Below are positions 35,061-45,424 of a stretch of DNA of 52,902 nucleotides, piece by piece. Source of the DNA: Pedosphaera sp. (GTDB lineage: Bacteria > Verrucomicrobiota > Verrucomicrobiia > Limisphaerales > UBA9464); the NCBI GenBank assembly GCA_009695205.1, contig SIBK01000024.1, positions 1-52,902 on the forward strand, given 5' to 3'. Below the pieces are notes generated by a model. That model searched no databases. It was not told the DNA's origin and was given only the letters and a program-made list of their open reading frames with translations. The position numbers and the translations under genes were made by a program. Position 1 is the first letter of the stretch. Every line of letters begins with the position of its first letter.

Positions 35061-37482
35061 CTACCACGAGGCATCCCGATCCACTCGCAAATCGGCAGGC
35101 GATGACGGTGCCTTCGGTTTCGGTGTGTTTGCCATGAAGTAAAGCACGGGCACGGACATTCGGCTGATGAGCAGCGAGGCGATCTCTCCGGCCATCAACG
35201 CAATCGCGAGTCCCTGGAAAATCAAATCGGCGAGAATGACACCCGCGCCCACGACGACGGCCATCGCGGTGAGCAGCATTGGGCGGAAGCGTACTGCACC
35301 CGCAAACTCGCGCGTGTTGAGGCCACGAAGCGCCTCGTTCATCTGCAGAATGGCGTAAACCGGACTCTCCACGACACCGGCCACGTCGCCGATGACCTAG
35401 ATCACGGGGATCAGGTTCTTGCGGTAGATGCTCTTGTCGACGGTGGTTTGCTCGACGTTGACGAGTTCTCGCAAGGGTACGAGAGGAGCGGACGGATTGG
35501 CTCCGGAGCGGACGCGCAACGCGCGCAACGCGTCCGGTGTTGTGCGGCTGGATCGGGGTAGTTGGAAAACGATGTTCACGGGCTCCTTGTCGCGCAGGAC
35601 ATGGAGCAAGTCCACGGGCACGCCGACGACGGCGATCTGCAATGTCTCGGAAATCGTTTCCGTGCTGACGCCGCTCAACGCGGCTTTTTCTTTATCGATC
35701 ACCAATCGCACTTTCGGTTGATTGGCCTCCATATACCAATCGGTGTCCACCCCCCCGGGCGTGCTCTTGAACACGCCAATAACCTTATTCGCCAATGCCA
35801 ACCGACTCTCCTCGGTTGGGCCGTAAACCTCCGCCACCAGGGTTTGTAGCACGGGGGGGCCGGGCGGCACTTCGGCCACAGCGGGCGCGCTCCGTAACGC
35901 GACGCGATCTCCGTGACACGGGGGCGAACCCGCTTGGCAATGTCGTGGCTCTGGGCCTTGCGCTCTCCTTTTGGGAGAAGATTGATCTGCAGGTCGGCGA
36001 TGTTCGCGCCACGGCGCATGAAGTAGTGGCGCACCAGTCCATTGAAGTTGAACGGGGCCGAGACGCCGGCGTAAATTCCGTAGTCCAAAAGTCTCGAGTA
36101 CGGTTGGGTTGCCAACTTCATTCACGGCTTCCACCGCGATGACCGACCCGTTGCGGCCCTTGTTTTGCGGCAGATGAAAGTGTCGCACGATGTTCTCGAC
36201 CACCACGATGGCGTCATCCACAAGGATCCCGATGGAGAAGATCAGCGCGAACAGGGTAATGCGATTGAGCGTGTAGCCGTAGAGATAGAAAACCAGCAGC
36301 GTCAGCGCGAGCATGGACGGGATCGCAATGGCCACAATGCACGATTCGCGCCAACCCAGCGTCAGCAGGATCAAGAGGGAAACGCCGAGGACCGCGATGC
36401 CCATGTGCAGCAGGAGTGCGTTCGATTTCTCCGCCGCCGTTTCGCCATAATTGCGCGTGATGGTAATTTCCACGTCGTTCGGGAGAAAGCGTCCCTTCAG
36501 TGGGTTCAGTTTCTTCGACACCTCATGCGCGACCGAGATGGCGTTAGCACCCGAACGCTTGGCAATGTTCAACGTAACCCGGGTTGTTCCACGGCACTCG
36601 CCGACCGTGCCTGGCCCAATCCGAAGAACACGTATTGCAGCGCCTCCGCGGCGCCATCCTTGATTTCCGCCACGTCACGCAGATAGACCGGTTTATTATC
36701 AAACACCCCTACCACCACGTTGCGCACATCCTGCGCGGTGGTCAGAAATTCCCCAGTCTCAAGGATCGTCTCCTGATTATTTCGGGTCAATCCTCCAGCG
36801 ACGCTCTGTCGATTGGCTTGGGTGAGCATGGGCAGGATTTCCATCGCGCTGAGATTGCGAGAAGGGAGCCGGAGCGGATCCAGCAGCACTCGCAACTGTC
36901 TTCTCGCCCCACCGATGATCGTGGTTTCGGCCACCCACGGGACTTGTTTCACCGCATCGTCCACTTGCGCCACGAACCGCCCCAATGAGAGGTGGTCATG
37001 GTGGGCACTATGAAACGTCAGAGCCAAGATGGGCACGTCATCAATGGACCTGGGCTTGATGAGCGGTTGAGAGACGCCGTGGGGTATACGGTCGAAGTTG
37101 GATTCCAGCTTTTGCTTCAGCTTCACCAGGCTCTTTTCGACGTCCTCCCAACCTTAAACCGCACAATAGCCAGGCTCTCGCCGGGGCGTGAGGTCGATTA
37201 GATGTATTCAACGCCTGGAATTTCCCAAAGCAATTTCTCCATTGGCCGCGTGGCGCGCTCTTCGACTTCCTTTGCACTGAAGCCAGGCAAGGCCACCAGG
37301 ACATCAATCATGGGCACCTTGATCTGAGGCTCTTCCTCGCGCGGCAGCATGAAGATCGCCGCCACGCCCAGCAGCACGGACGTGAGGAGCACGAGCGGCG
37401 TGAGCTTCGAGTCAATAAAGGCCCGAGCGATGCGGCCGGCGAATCCGATTTCAGAATTCACCGGCTGGATAGCCGCCTTCAC
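35061..37482 (-). pseudogene. RND efflux pump (AcrB/HAE1-like), heavily decayed
   Basis: An inner-membrane RND permease remnant. GTG 37482 overlaps the TGA of the membrane-fusion gene. Recognisable blocks in order are [18 protein letters not shown] (TM1), [31 protein letters not shown] (TM4), [33 protein letters not shown] and [21 protein letters not shown] (TM11). Defects: TAA at 37198-37200 in place of Tyr; single-base deletions in G runs near 37148 and 36580; a deletion of about 230 residues after EVGNPT near 36120; further shifts near 36090 and 35885; TAG at 35397-35399 in place of Tyr; and a second large deletion after [11 protein letters not shown] near 35350. The normal length is about 1050 residues. 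No function is possible. Confidence 0.92.
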
Positions 37483-38534
37483 TTCGCCTCCACGGGCTGT
37501 CCGTCCGTCAAGGCCTCCATGCCATCCATCACCACGGCGTCGCCCCCATCCAGTCCCGAGAGGATTTCCACGGCATCTCCAAAGTGTTTGCCCATGGTCA
37601 CAAGATGAAATTGCGCGTGCTGATTCGCCACCACGAAAACAATTTCCAATTGCCCTCTTTGCAGGACCGCGGCCGCGGGCACGCGCAACGAACGGATGGC
37701 GCCGACCGGCACAAGCAGCCGTGCAAATTGACCTGAACTCAAGCCCGGCTGTTCCGACAAGTTCAATTTTACCCGAACGGTGCGGCTGCCGGTACCTGCA
37801 GAGGGGGCAATTTCACTGATCTAGCCGGTCACTTCTCCGCTCACGCCATCCACCCGTGCAGCGAGCCGCGCATCCTGTTGAATGTGTGATAGGATGCCTT
37901 GCGGCACATCGGCTTCCAGTTGCAATGCCGACGGATCTTCGATGGAAATCAACGGCTTTCCCGGCAGGGCGAGGTCACCGACCTCAGCCCACTTCCTTGC
38001 CACCACGCCGTCGAACGGCGCGAGAATTTCAACATAACTCATCATCGCTTTTGCTTCCGCTGCTCCACCCAATGCAACGCGATGGCGCACCTCCGAGGCA
38101 TCATATTCAGCCCGGGTGACTGCCTGTTGCTCGAAGAGCGATGCAACTCGCTTCCCATCGCGCTCCGCCTGCTGGAGCGATGCTACGGCTTGATCCAGAC
38201 GGGCCGTAATTTCAGCGGCGTCGAGCCGCACGAGCCGTTCGCTGGCCTTGACTCGCTGCCCCAAAACGACCGGCAACAACGTTATCCGCCCGCTCAATTT
38301 CGCTTCGAGTCTCGCGTGCCGTTTGGCACGAACCGTGCCGAGGACTTCCTCGAGAAGGGTCTGCGGTTTACTCTAAACGGTCTGCACACGCACCTTCATG
38401 ACGGGAAGGCTCGTCAAATTGCTCTTCGAGGACTCCTGTTTCGCGCCGCAGGGGGGAAATAGGAGCGTTGCGGCGAATGCCATCGATAGGGCGGCCACGA
38501 ACTGGAACGGGGATTCTTGAACGGACAATCTCAT
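37479..38534 (-). pseudogene. RND membrane-fusion (HlyD-family) subunit with two in-frame TAG codons
   Basis: One uninterrupted frame of 352 codons from ATG 38534 to TGA 37479-37481, except for TAG at 38373-38375 and TAG at 37821-37823. The N-terminus is a lipoprotein-like signal (AATLLFPPCGAK). After the first stop come the periplasmic-adaptor blocks GTVRAKRHARLEAKLSGRI, VVLGQRVKASERLVRLDAAEI and a coiled-coil hairpin, then ILAPFDGVVARKWAEVGDLALPGKPL. After the second come [20 protein letters not shown] and the closing barrel. Glu and Lys (GAG/AAG to TAG) are the likely lost codons. TAG ends other genes here (cysC), so it is not recoded. With the broken permease downstream, the whole operon is dead. 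Confidence 0.9.
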
Positions 38535-38594
38535 GGGCTCGGAGTGGTGTTGGCTACGAGCACGGCGTGGATGGCGTGCCAGACTCTCCCCCCG

Positions 38595-38813
38595 AGGAGA
38601 GAATCCACCGAACTTCACAGGGCGCGCCGTGATTCCATGAACTGTTGCTGGGAGGAGATTTGCGCGGACTGCCGTCCGCGACTACGACAGGACGGCTCAT
38701 GAAAAGCGAAGATCTCCAACGGATCGACATGAATTGGGACCATGAACCCTTGCATGGACGTGGTTTGCTCGGACTGCTGTCCGCGACTACGATGTTACGG
38801 TTCACGGAGAGGG
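38595..38813 (+). repeat. Cluster of two composite hairpin repeats
   Basis: The 345-bp gap between the efflux operon and the next gene is mostly repeat. The leader at 38595-38615 is identical to 31529-31549. The hairpin CGCGGAC-TGCC-GTCCGCG lies at 38663-38680. A second, degenerate hairpin (CTCGGAC-TGCT-GTCCGCG) lies at 38768-38785 with a tail ACTACGATGTTACGG...GGAGAGGG, like that after 31576. Both are in the same orientation about 105 bp apart. No gene is supported in the gap, although the repeat reads open in several frames. Confidence 0.8.
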
Positions 38814-38879
38814 TTCCGCCACGTCACATCGATATTCGGAAATCCAGCTACATGGGGTCGTGTGGCCCTCACGATTGGC

Positions 38880-39155
38880 TCAGGCCGTGAATCCGAATCG
38901 AAACTTCTCCTCCTCCCCCTTGATGCCAAGCGATGCGCAGATATGCCTCGAGGCCAGCATCCCCGCTCCCGTCTTGATGATGCGATCGAAATCGCGCTTG
39001 GGCAGATCCACTCCTCCGTGTTTGACAGCCCGGATGGCGTAGCCTCGCTCCAACAACTCCTCGACAAACTCCTCGCACGTGATGAGGTCGTCGGTGAAAA
39101 AGTGATTGGATTGCACGTGTCTTCGGACGTGCGTTGTGTATACTGGAAAGTTCAC
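38880..39155 (-). CDS. Small conserved-looking hypothetical protein
   Basis: 91 residues starting at GTG 39155, with AGGG six to nine bases upstream. There is no signal peptide or membrane segment. The composition is protein-like: a helical HFFTDDLITCEEFVEELLERGYAIRAV, then KRDFDRIIKTGAGMLASRHICASLGI and a basic/aromatic C-terminus. I do not recognise the family. Its first codons overlap the left edge of the broken surface-protein region on the other strand. It is the only intact-looking gene between the dead efflux operon and that pseudogene, so it may have its own promoter. Confidence 0.6.
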   Translation of the reverse strand: MNFPVYTTHVRRHVQSNHFFTDDLITCEEFVEELLERGYAIRAVKHGGVDLPKRDFDRIIKTGAGMLASRHICASLGIKGEEEKFRFGFTA

Positions 39156-39165
39156 CAGCCCTAAC

Positions 39166-42100
39166 GGGAATGGATATATAACGGAAACGTCGACGGGGAC
39201 AGCTAGGGATGATACTCAGCCGTGGAAACGCCTGTTCACGACCCTTTTCCGAGCGAACGGCATCGTTCCTGGATTTCTCGGACAAGGCGCGCCAAATGCG
39301 ACATGGTCAATGACGTATGACCTGAGCCCCTATACACAATCGTCCGGCGCTATCGTCTTCGGGCTCTGGAACATCATGCCCACCAGTCAGGGCAGTTATC
39401 GGCTGGAACTTCGGGATGCCGCGAACAATGTCATCGCTCCAGCATTTGGTTGGAATTTAATCGGAAACGATGCCAATACTGCGCCGTTTATGGAGTCACA
39501 GGAGCGTATAAGATGGTTCTGGACAATCCCACCGGCAAATTCATCACGCCCCCAAAACCGGAAAACACCCACACGGATCCGCCTTCTGGAATCAGATTCC
39601 GGCAAAGACCAAGACGATTACACTGACGGGAACTCTTTTTAACGCACCCGATGTGGATGGAGTCGTGGCATTCATTGCGGAGCCCAACAAACCGTTCATG
39701 TTCGATTGCGGCATGTCCGTGGTGACCTGTTCATCCGCAAGTCGCTTTGACAATTAGGTGCCATGCGGCAATGGGCCCTCAGACTTAGCAATCGATGCCT
39801 ACGTTGTCGCAATGATAGACACCCGGGATCCCGTCGGTGTGGGCGCGCCCTACGGAAGTTCCGGTGGAGATTGGGGTCCGGCAATGTGGCACAATGAAAT
39901 GTCGGTGCCGGTTCGCTGGAATGCCAAGAATCTGGGCGAAGTATTTGGCATTGCCCTCGATGACAGCACACCACCGAATGTTTACGTCACTGCAACGTCT
40001 ATTTATTATGAAAATGGACGAGATCCTGGTGGAGATGGAGGTGTCTATAAGCTCTCCGGATCAACTTTTGGAATCTCGGTATTTCAAGATTTTAGCGCTT
40101 CGTCCAAGAAGATTGGGAAAGCATCTCTGGGAAACATTTGCTTTGACAAAGCGCACAGACAGGTCTTTGTGACGGATTTGGACAACGGGCTTATCCGGAG
40201 GCTGAGCAACACGGGTAGCGAAATTGTGACCGTCGGTGTGCCCTACGATCATGGAATCACAGGAATCCCCAACGTCGACGGTACTCAGATACCGGACGCA
40301 TCGTCCGTGCCGGGCGATCTGACCTCCTCCGGACGACGCGTATTCGGGGTCCAAGTTTACCAGTCGCGGCTCTACTATTCAGTTTGGTGGGCACCCGTTG
40401 CAGGCGGTCCCGGAATGAATGAGGTCTGGTCCGTCAGTCTGCAGCCCAATGGAGATTTAGTCTCGACGGGCCCCAAAGGACCCAAAAAGGAGTTCTCACT
40501 TTTGGGACTACTGCCAAACAGCGGGTATCCAACTTCGGAGCCTGTAATCACAGACATAGCATTCTCTCAGTCCTGCACGATGCTCATCGGCGAACGCAGC
40601 ATCTGTGCTACCACACCCACCGATCTCGCCAGTGAATCCCACTCCCCTCAGGCAATCGAGTACGCTTTTGGAACCTCGTGGACTCAAAGCCAGATCTTGA
40701 ATGTGGGAAAACTTGTTGAACCCAGCGGCCGCGTCAAATCGGCTGGAGGTGTGGACTATGATTGTGAGGGTCACCCGTTCGTGACCGGCGACGCCCTGAT
40801 CAACGACAGTTCGCCATTTCCTTACACCGGCAACGCAGTCTACGGATTACAGATCTTCCCGACTCCGATCAGCGTAGTTTCCAATAGTTGGGTCATTGAT
40901 TTTGATGGCAGTTATACTACTCACGACAAGTTATCGCTCGGCGACGTCGAGGTGAACCGTTGTTGCGACTGTCTTACATTCCATGACGAACGCATCGAGT
41001 GCCTCGCAACAAACACGTTTCAGTGGTCGTTCTGTATAACCAATACCGGGACTTTCACCAATGGGCACCTCGTCTTCCTCGACCTGCCGCCTGGGGTCAC
41101 TATCAATCCACCGATCATTGACATCAATCCGCCTCTCGCGCCAGGCCAGGGATTCTCCACGAAGGTCATTATTACCATCGATCCGAAACAGACCACCAAC
41201 CAGCTTTGTTTCCGAAACGCGAACCACCAACCGGACTACGCAGATTGCTGCATCGTCGCCAAGTGTCTTAAGGTACCGGATTGCTGCGCGGTAATTTCCA
41301 AAGAGGTTGTGAAATGCGATGCCGCATCCGGATCCATCTCTTGGATTTTCAATCTCCAAAATTTGAGCGGCGTGCCGCGAAGTATCTTTATGTCATTCCG
41401 GAGTAGGCTAGGTGCGCTTCCGTCAATTCCAACGTTGTCGTCTTCAATCCTCGATTGGGTGTCGGGGCATCCACTGTGGTCAATGTCCCGATTTCGGTGA
41501 CCAATAGCCCGTGCGACATGGTCTGCTTCCGCCTGGCATTGCATGACAGGAATCTCTTGTCGTGTTGTTCCTTCGTTCATTGTATTTTCCTGAAGTGCAA
41601 GGATGGAAATCATGCGCCCGCTGTAGATTGCCGTCCATCCGTGCTGCTGTGTGATCCCAAAGAGGTCAGAACTTTACGGATACTGTGGTGGTACAAGACC
41701 AGGATGGTGATCCGCTCACGGTTATTTGGAAATTGGACGGAACACCGGTGAAGATGGCTACGGTACCGGGTGGCGTGTCGTCGTCACCAACTTTAGTCGT
41801 ATTAGTCATTAATCTCCCGCCGGGCATGCACGTGATTTCGGTGTGTGTAAGCGACGGCAACGGCGCCCCGACAATCTGTGAGACCAAAATCGAAGTAGGC
41901 GACCAAACGCCGCCGATGATCACATGTCCGCCAGACAAGAGTGTGGGGCCTGGACCTATACTCTGCCGAACCTGACGAGTCAGGTTCTGGCAAAAGACAA
42001 CTGCACTCCGGCCAACCAAATCAAAGTGACGCAGGAACCGGGTCCAGGCTTGGTGCTGACCGCTGGTCGCACATGCATCAAGTTTACGGCCACCGATCTG

Positions 42101-42659
42101 GCTGGAAATACTTCCACCTGCACAACTTGTTTCGATGTGCATCCGTTGCACGTGATGGTGACTGGAGCAACACCTGGCGTGTTCGGTATACTCACCGCGG
42201 GGCCCTGCGGACCTTGTGCTCACGGGCGAGGGGACAGTGGCCCAGACTGCATCGGTCGAATACTTCGCTAACGATCAGCCCCTAGGCAAGGGGGCGGGGG
42301 CCAACTTCCGGCTTCCGTGGTCTAAAGTGGCCGGGGGCAGTTACTCGATTGTCGCCGTCGGGACACAGAAAGGATCCGGGGGCGCTACGGATGAATCGTT
42401 GCCCGTGCTCGTCTACATTCTCCCAGCCAGCAACACCCCTATTTTCCCCGGATTCACGTCCGTGGTTTTAGAGGGCGGCAAGCTCCACCTGTCCATGCTT
42501 GCGATGGAAGGCGAGCAGTGCATGGGCGAGGTGGCAGAGGATCTAGAAACGGGTTCATGGCGAACGCTGGAGCAAATGGTCGGCGACGGGCAGGTCCAGA
42601 CCATGCAAATTGATGCCGGTGCGGCTGCGAAATTCTTCCGAATTCGCATGGCACGGTAA
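39166..42659 (+). pseudogene. Large secreted surface protein, multiply frameshifted
   Basis: Protein-like sequence moves between all three plus frames across about 3.5 kb. One frame covers 39166 to about 39485 (LWNIMPTSQGSYRLELRDA), a second about 39490-39590 (GAYKMVLDNPTGKF), and a third from about 39590 to 41400. That third frame includes a TAG at 39755-39757 inside SRFDN*VPCGNGPSD. More shifts follow near 41420, 41600-41680, 41930 and 42210. Recognisable parts are a propeller-like region (ICFDKAHRQVFVTDLDNGL), Cys-rich adhesin-type modules (DCLTFHDERIECLATN, DCCAVISKEVVKC), an HYR-like module (DQTPPMITCPPDKSV, TDLAGNTSTC) and a C-terminal FFRIRMAR end. The N-terminal signal peptide is missing. 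Confidence 0.85.
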
Positions 42660-42755
42660 ACCAGAAGCGCAATGCGAGATGGCGCAACGGGCAGATCAGG
42701 AGGCCCTAGGGGATGGGCGCGGAGCATCCTAGGAGGACGCAGCGGCGACTGCGGC

Positions 42756-43184
42756 CTACTTTGCTCCCTGATCGATCCAAGCGCGGATAAGGCCAACCTG
42801 CTCTTTGGTCAGCGGATCCCCTTTGCCTTCCGGCGGCATGGCGTCGTCTTCCACCAATCGCGCCACACTGTGAACGAGCGTGCTCTTCGCGCTATCCTTG
42901 GGAATCACATTCGGGCCATTCTCGCCGCCTTTCAGAGCTGCCGCCAGCGAGTCGAGACGCAATTTGCTCTTCTGCTTTTCGGGACCATGGCATTTGAAGC
43001 AGGATTTTTCAAAGATGGGCTGGATGTCCTTCGCGAAGGTCACTCCTTCTTTCTTGGAGGCGGGTGGAATCTTGCTGAGGTCGGGGCTAGCGCCCAAAAG
43101 CGTGGTCCCAAGAGAGAGTCCGAAGACGGTGAGGCCGAAACCGAGTACGCGGGCGGGGAGGAAGGAAGTTTTGTGAGAGTTCAT
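42756..43184 (-). CDS. Exported c-type cytochrome-domain protein (PSCyt1-like)
   Basis: 142 residues. The start at 43184 gives a signal peptide (VLGFGLTVFGLSLGTTLLGA); the longer frame adds 17 unlikely residues. The single haem-binding motif is C-F-K-C-H in KSCFKCHGPEKQKSKLRLDS, the hallmark of the planctomycete cytochrome-c domain, with MPPEGKGDPLTKEQV and IRAWIDQGAK closing it. In larger proteins this domain is fused to DUF1549/DUF1553 (as at 45425-48850), but here it stands alone. It is periplasmic. A degenerate repeat-like segment (GACTGCGG...TACTTTG) just below its stop resembles one at 8424-8442. Confidence 0.88.
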   Translation of the reverse strand: MNSHKTSFLPARVLGFGLTVFGLSLGTTLLGASPDLSKIPPASKKEGVTFAKDIQPIFEKSCFKCHGPEKQKSKLRLDSLAAALKGGENGPNVIPKDSAKSTLVHSVARLVEDDAMPPEGKGDPLTKEQVGLIRAWIDQGAK

Positions 43185-43325
43185 AGCGAATTTTCTGCGA
43201 AACGATAAGGAAGACGATGCGTGCGTCAAAAACATTCATCCCTCGTCGAGTTTGTTTTCCCTTCCGATTGCCGCGGCCCTCTGAAAACGTGGCTCCACGG
43301 AGTGCCAAAGTGAAAACGCTCAACA

Positions 43326-44669
43326 CTAAGGAGCCGCGTTTCGCCAGATCGGTCCGTCAGGAAATTCGTATGCGGCAAGGCTGTCGGGCTTCATTTCGGT
43401 ACTGTACCCGGGGAAGCGTGGCACCTGGTAGTTTCCACCTCGCATCTGCACCGGATCCACAAAATGCTCATGCAAGTGATCCACATACTCGATTACGCGT
43501 CCCTCCATCGAGCCGCTCACCGCCACGTAGTCGAGCATCGCCAGGTGCTGGACGTGTTCGCACAGGCCGACGCCGCCCGCATGGGGGCAAACCGGCACTC
43601 CAAACTTGGCCGCCAACAATAACACAGCGAGAACCTCGTTGACTCCTCCCAACCGGCACGCATCGATCTGGCAGAATTGAATGGCTCGCGACTGCAACAG
43701 CTGCTTGAACAACACTCGGTTCATGCCGTGCTCGCCCGTCGCCACCCCGATCCCCAACGGTTCCAAGGCCCGTGCAATTGCGGCATGCCCCAAAATGTCA
43801 TCCGGACTCGTCGGTTCTTCGATCCACCAAGGCCGAAAACGTGCCAACTCGTGCATCCATTCGATCGCCTGAGGAACGTCCCAGACCTGGTTTGCATCGA
43901 GCATGAGCCGACGTTCCCAACCAATTTCCTCCCGAAGAATCGTGCAGCGACGGATGTCATCCGCAAGATCGCGGCCCACTTTGATTTTCACGTGACTCCA
44001 TCCGGCGGCCACCACCTCGCGACACAGCCGGCGAAGTCGATTATCATCGTAACCCAACCACCCCGCACTCGTGGTATACGCGGGGTAACCGTCCGCCGTA
44101 ATTCGGGCGATACGGTCTCGTTTCCCCGGCGCCTGACGCTCCAGGAGAGCGAGTGCTTCCTGTGGAGTGAGGGCATCCGTCAAATAGCGGAAATCAACGC
44201 AGGCAACCAGGTCTGTCGGAGAAAAATCGACGAGCAGTTGCCAAAGCGGTTTCCCGACAGCTTTGGCGTAGAGGTCCCACAGAGCATTCACCACAGCCGC
44301 GGTCGCCAGGTGAATAACCCCTTTCTCCGGACCGATCCAACGCAGTTGGCTGTCCGATGTCAAATGGCGCCAAAATTCGCCGGGTGCCGCGGCAAACTCC
44401 TCGAGTGTACGGCCAACGACTCGGGGTTCCAGAGCGCGAACGGCTGCACAGACGACCTCCGTGCCCCGTCCAATCGTGAAAGAGAGTCCGTGACCTTCGA
44501 TGGATCCTGGATGGATCGGCCCCGTGGAACTGCGATCAAACGCACCCTCGGTATGCAGCACGACGTAGGCTGCGGAATAGTCCGGATCCGGATTCATGGC
44601 ATCCGAACCGTCCAACTGTCGTGAGGTCGGAAACCGGATATCGCGAATGCTTAGCCCAGTAAAGCGCAT
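43326..44669 (-). CDS. Enolase-superfamily dehydratase (L-fuconate dehydratase-like)
   Basis: 447 residues of the mandelate-racemase group. The acid/base Lys is in HVKIKVGRD near residue 220. Metal ligands lie in [18 protein letters not shown] and ATGEHGMN, and the catalytic His is in [12 protein letters not shown] near 350. The opening [26 protein letters not shown] and the [11 protein letters not shown] block are characteristic of L-fuconate dehydratase and its animal homologue ENOSF1. It would remove water from a sugar acid to give a 2-keto-3-deoxy acid. No other fucose genes are nearby. It lies 12 bp downstream of the NIL-domain gene, so it is probably co-transcribed with the MoaD-like and NIL genes, an unexpected pairing. 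Confidence 0.92.
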   Translation of the reverse strand: MRFTGLSIRDIRFPTSRQLDGSDAMNPDPDYSAAYVVLHTEGAFDRSSTGPIHPGSIEGHGLSFTIGRGTEVVCAAVRALEPRVVGRTLEEFAAAPGEFWRHLTSDSQLRWIGPEKGVIHLATAAVVNALWDLYAKAVGKPLWQLLVDFSPTDLVACVDFRYLTDALTPQEALALLERQAPGKRDRIARITADGYPAYTTSAGWLGYDDNRLRRLCREVVAAGWSHVKIKVGRDLADDIRRCTILREEIGWERRLMLDANQVWDVPQAIEWMHELARFRPWWIEEPTSPDDILGHAAIARALEPLGIGVATGEHGMNRVLFKQLLQSRAIQFCQIDACRLGGVNEVLAVLLLAAKFGVPVCPHAGGVGLCEHVQHLAMLDYVAVSGSMEGRVIEYVDHLHEHFVDPVQMRGGNYQVPRFPGYSTEMKPDSLAAYEFPDGPIWRNAAP

Positions 44670-44681
44670 GGGGTCATTTTT

Positions 44682-44975
44682 TCATGACTCCATGACGCTG
44701 ATCTCGACGGGTTCCACCTTGACCCGATGCTTCTCGAGCCAGGCGATGGCAGCTTTGAGATCCTCCCGCTGTCCCTCGAGTTCGAGGCAAAGAATGCCGA
44801 TCTCATCGGTAACACTCGCCTGTCGAATATTGAAGACGACGGGGAATTTTTGGCTCATCTCCCAGATCACCGGTCGCGTGATCTGTTTTGGAGGATAACT
44901 GAGCCAGAAACGGCGCTGTTCCAGCGTGGAAACCTTCGCTTTGGGGGTTTTGGATGCCTTTTTGATGCCAGCCAT
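44682..44975 (-). CDS. NIL-domain protein
   Basis: 97 residues. After a basic N-terminus (MAGIKKASKTPKAK) comes a NIL-type ferredoxin-like fold: RRFWLSYPPKQITRPVIWEMSQKF, VVFNIRQASVTDEIGILCLELEG, then AAIAWLEKHRVKVEPVEI. NIL domains bind methionine or related ligands at the C-terminus of MetN transporters, and occur alone or with ferredoxins in sulfur-metabolism loci of many anaerobes. There is no ATPase here. The upstream gene is a MoaD-like sulfur carrier, which fits a sulfur-transfer or homocysteine/cysteine synthesis role, but no acceptor enzyme is in the window. Confidence 0.88.
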   Translation of the reverse strand: MAGIKKASKTPKAKVSTLEQRRFWLSYPPKQITRPVIWEMSQKFPVVFNIRQASVTDEIGILCLELEGQREDLKAAIAWLEKHRVKVEPVEISVMES

Positions 44976-45056
44976 GAGAAAAGAAAAATGAGTTAAGAAA
45001 TCGGAAGGACTGGGAAAACAAGATCGTCCGTTTGAGCAAATTCGTTGCGAAGAAAG

Positions 45057-45332
45057 TTAGCCTCCGGCAATGGCTGGAATGATGCTCACTTCGTCTCCGT
45101 CCCTGATCGGTGTGTCACTATTCTGGAGGAACCGGATGTCCTCCTCATTAACGTACAGGTTGACGAACCGGCGGACCTGCCCGGCGTCATCGACCAGCCG
45201 ATCTCGGATTCCGGGGTAGCGGGATTGCAGTTCGGCAATCGCGGTCGCGACAGTGCCCGGTTTCACCTCAACGAGCTCGACTTCGTTGGTCAGCTTGCGG
45301 AGCGGTGTTGGAATGCGAACTTTGACGGCCAT
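45057..45332 (-). CDS. MoaD/ThiS-like sulfur-carrier protein
   Basis: 91 residues of the ubiquitin-like sulfur-carrier family. The start at 45332 gives MAVKVRIPTPLRKLT, the usual first strand. LVDDAGQVRRFVNLYVNEEDIRFL follows, then DGDEVSIIPAIAGG with the C-terminal Gly-Gly that is adenylated and thiocarboxylated in this family. The long acidic middle matches MoaD-type carriers used in cysteine or methionine synthesis more than molybdopterin MoaD. No E1-like activating enzyme is adjacent. It is divergent from the large cytochrome gene starting near 45425, and the shared promoter lies in between. Confidence 0.9.
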   Translation of the reverse strand: MAVKVRIPTPLRKLTNEVELVEVKPGTVATAIAELQSRYPGIRDRLVDDAGQVRRFVNLYVNEEDIRFLQNSDTPIRDGDEVSIIPAIAGG

Positions 45333-45424
45333 ACTTGTAGAGCGACAGTGTCGGAAAAGGACTCGTCGTGCGCAATTGGAATTCAGCGACAATCGTCGGT
45401 AGCAGTAGCCAAGCATTTCCAGAA

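Noticed and set aside
35061..38534. TAG recoded as an amino acid in the efflux operon
   Set aside because: Frameshifts, large deletions and a TAA occur in the same operon, and TAG ends intact genes such as cysC, so ordinary gene decay is the simpler reading.
31529..38813. Possible CRISPR array from the recurring palindromic repeat
   Set aside because: Copies are single or paired, kilobases apart, in mixed orientation and without regular spacers or cas genes.
38645..38890. Small open frames across the repeat cluster (RGLPSATT-type peptides)
   Set aside because: The same peptide recurs wherever the intergenic repeat occurs, so it is a by-product of the repeat and not a gene family.
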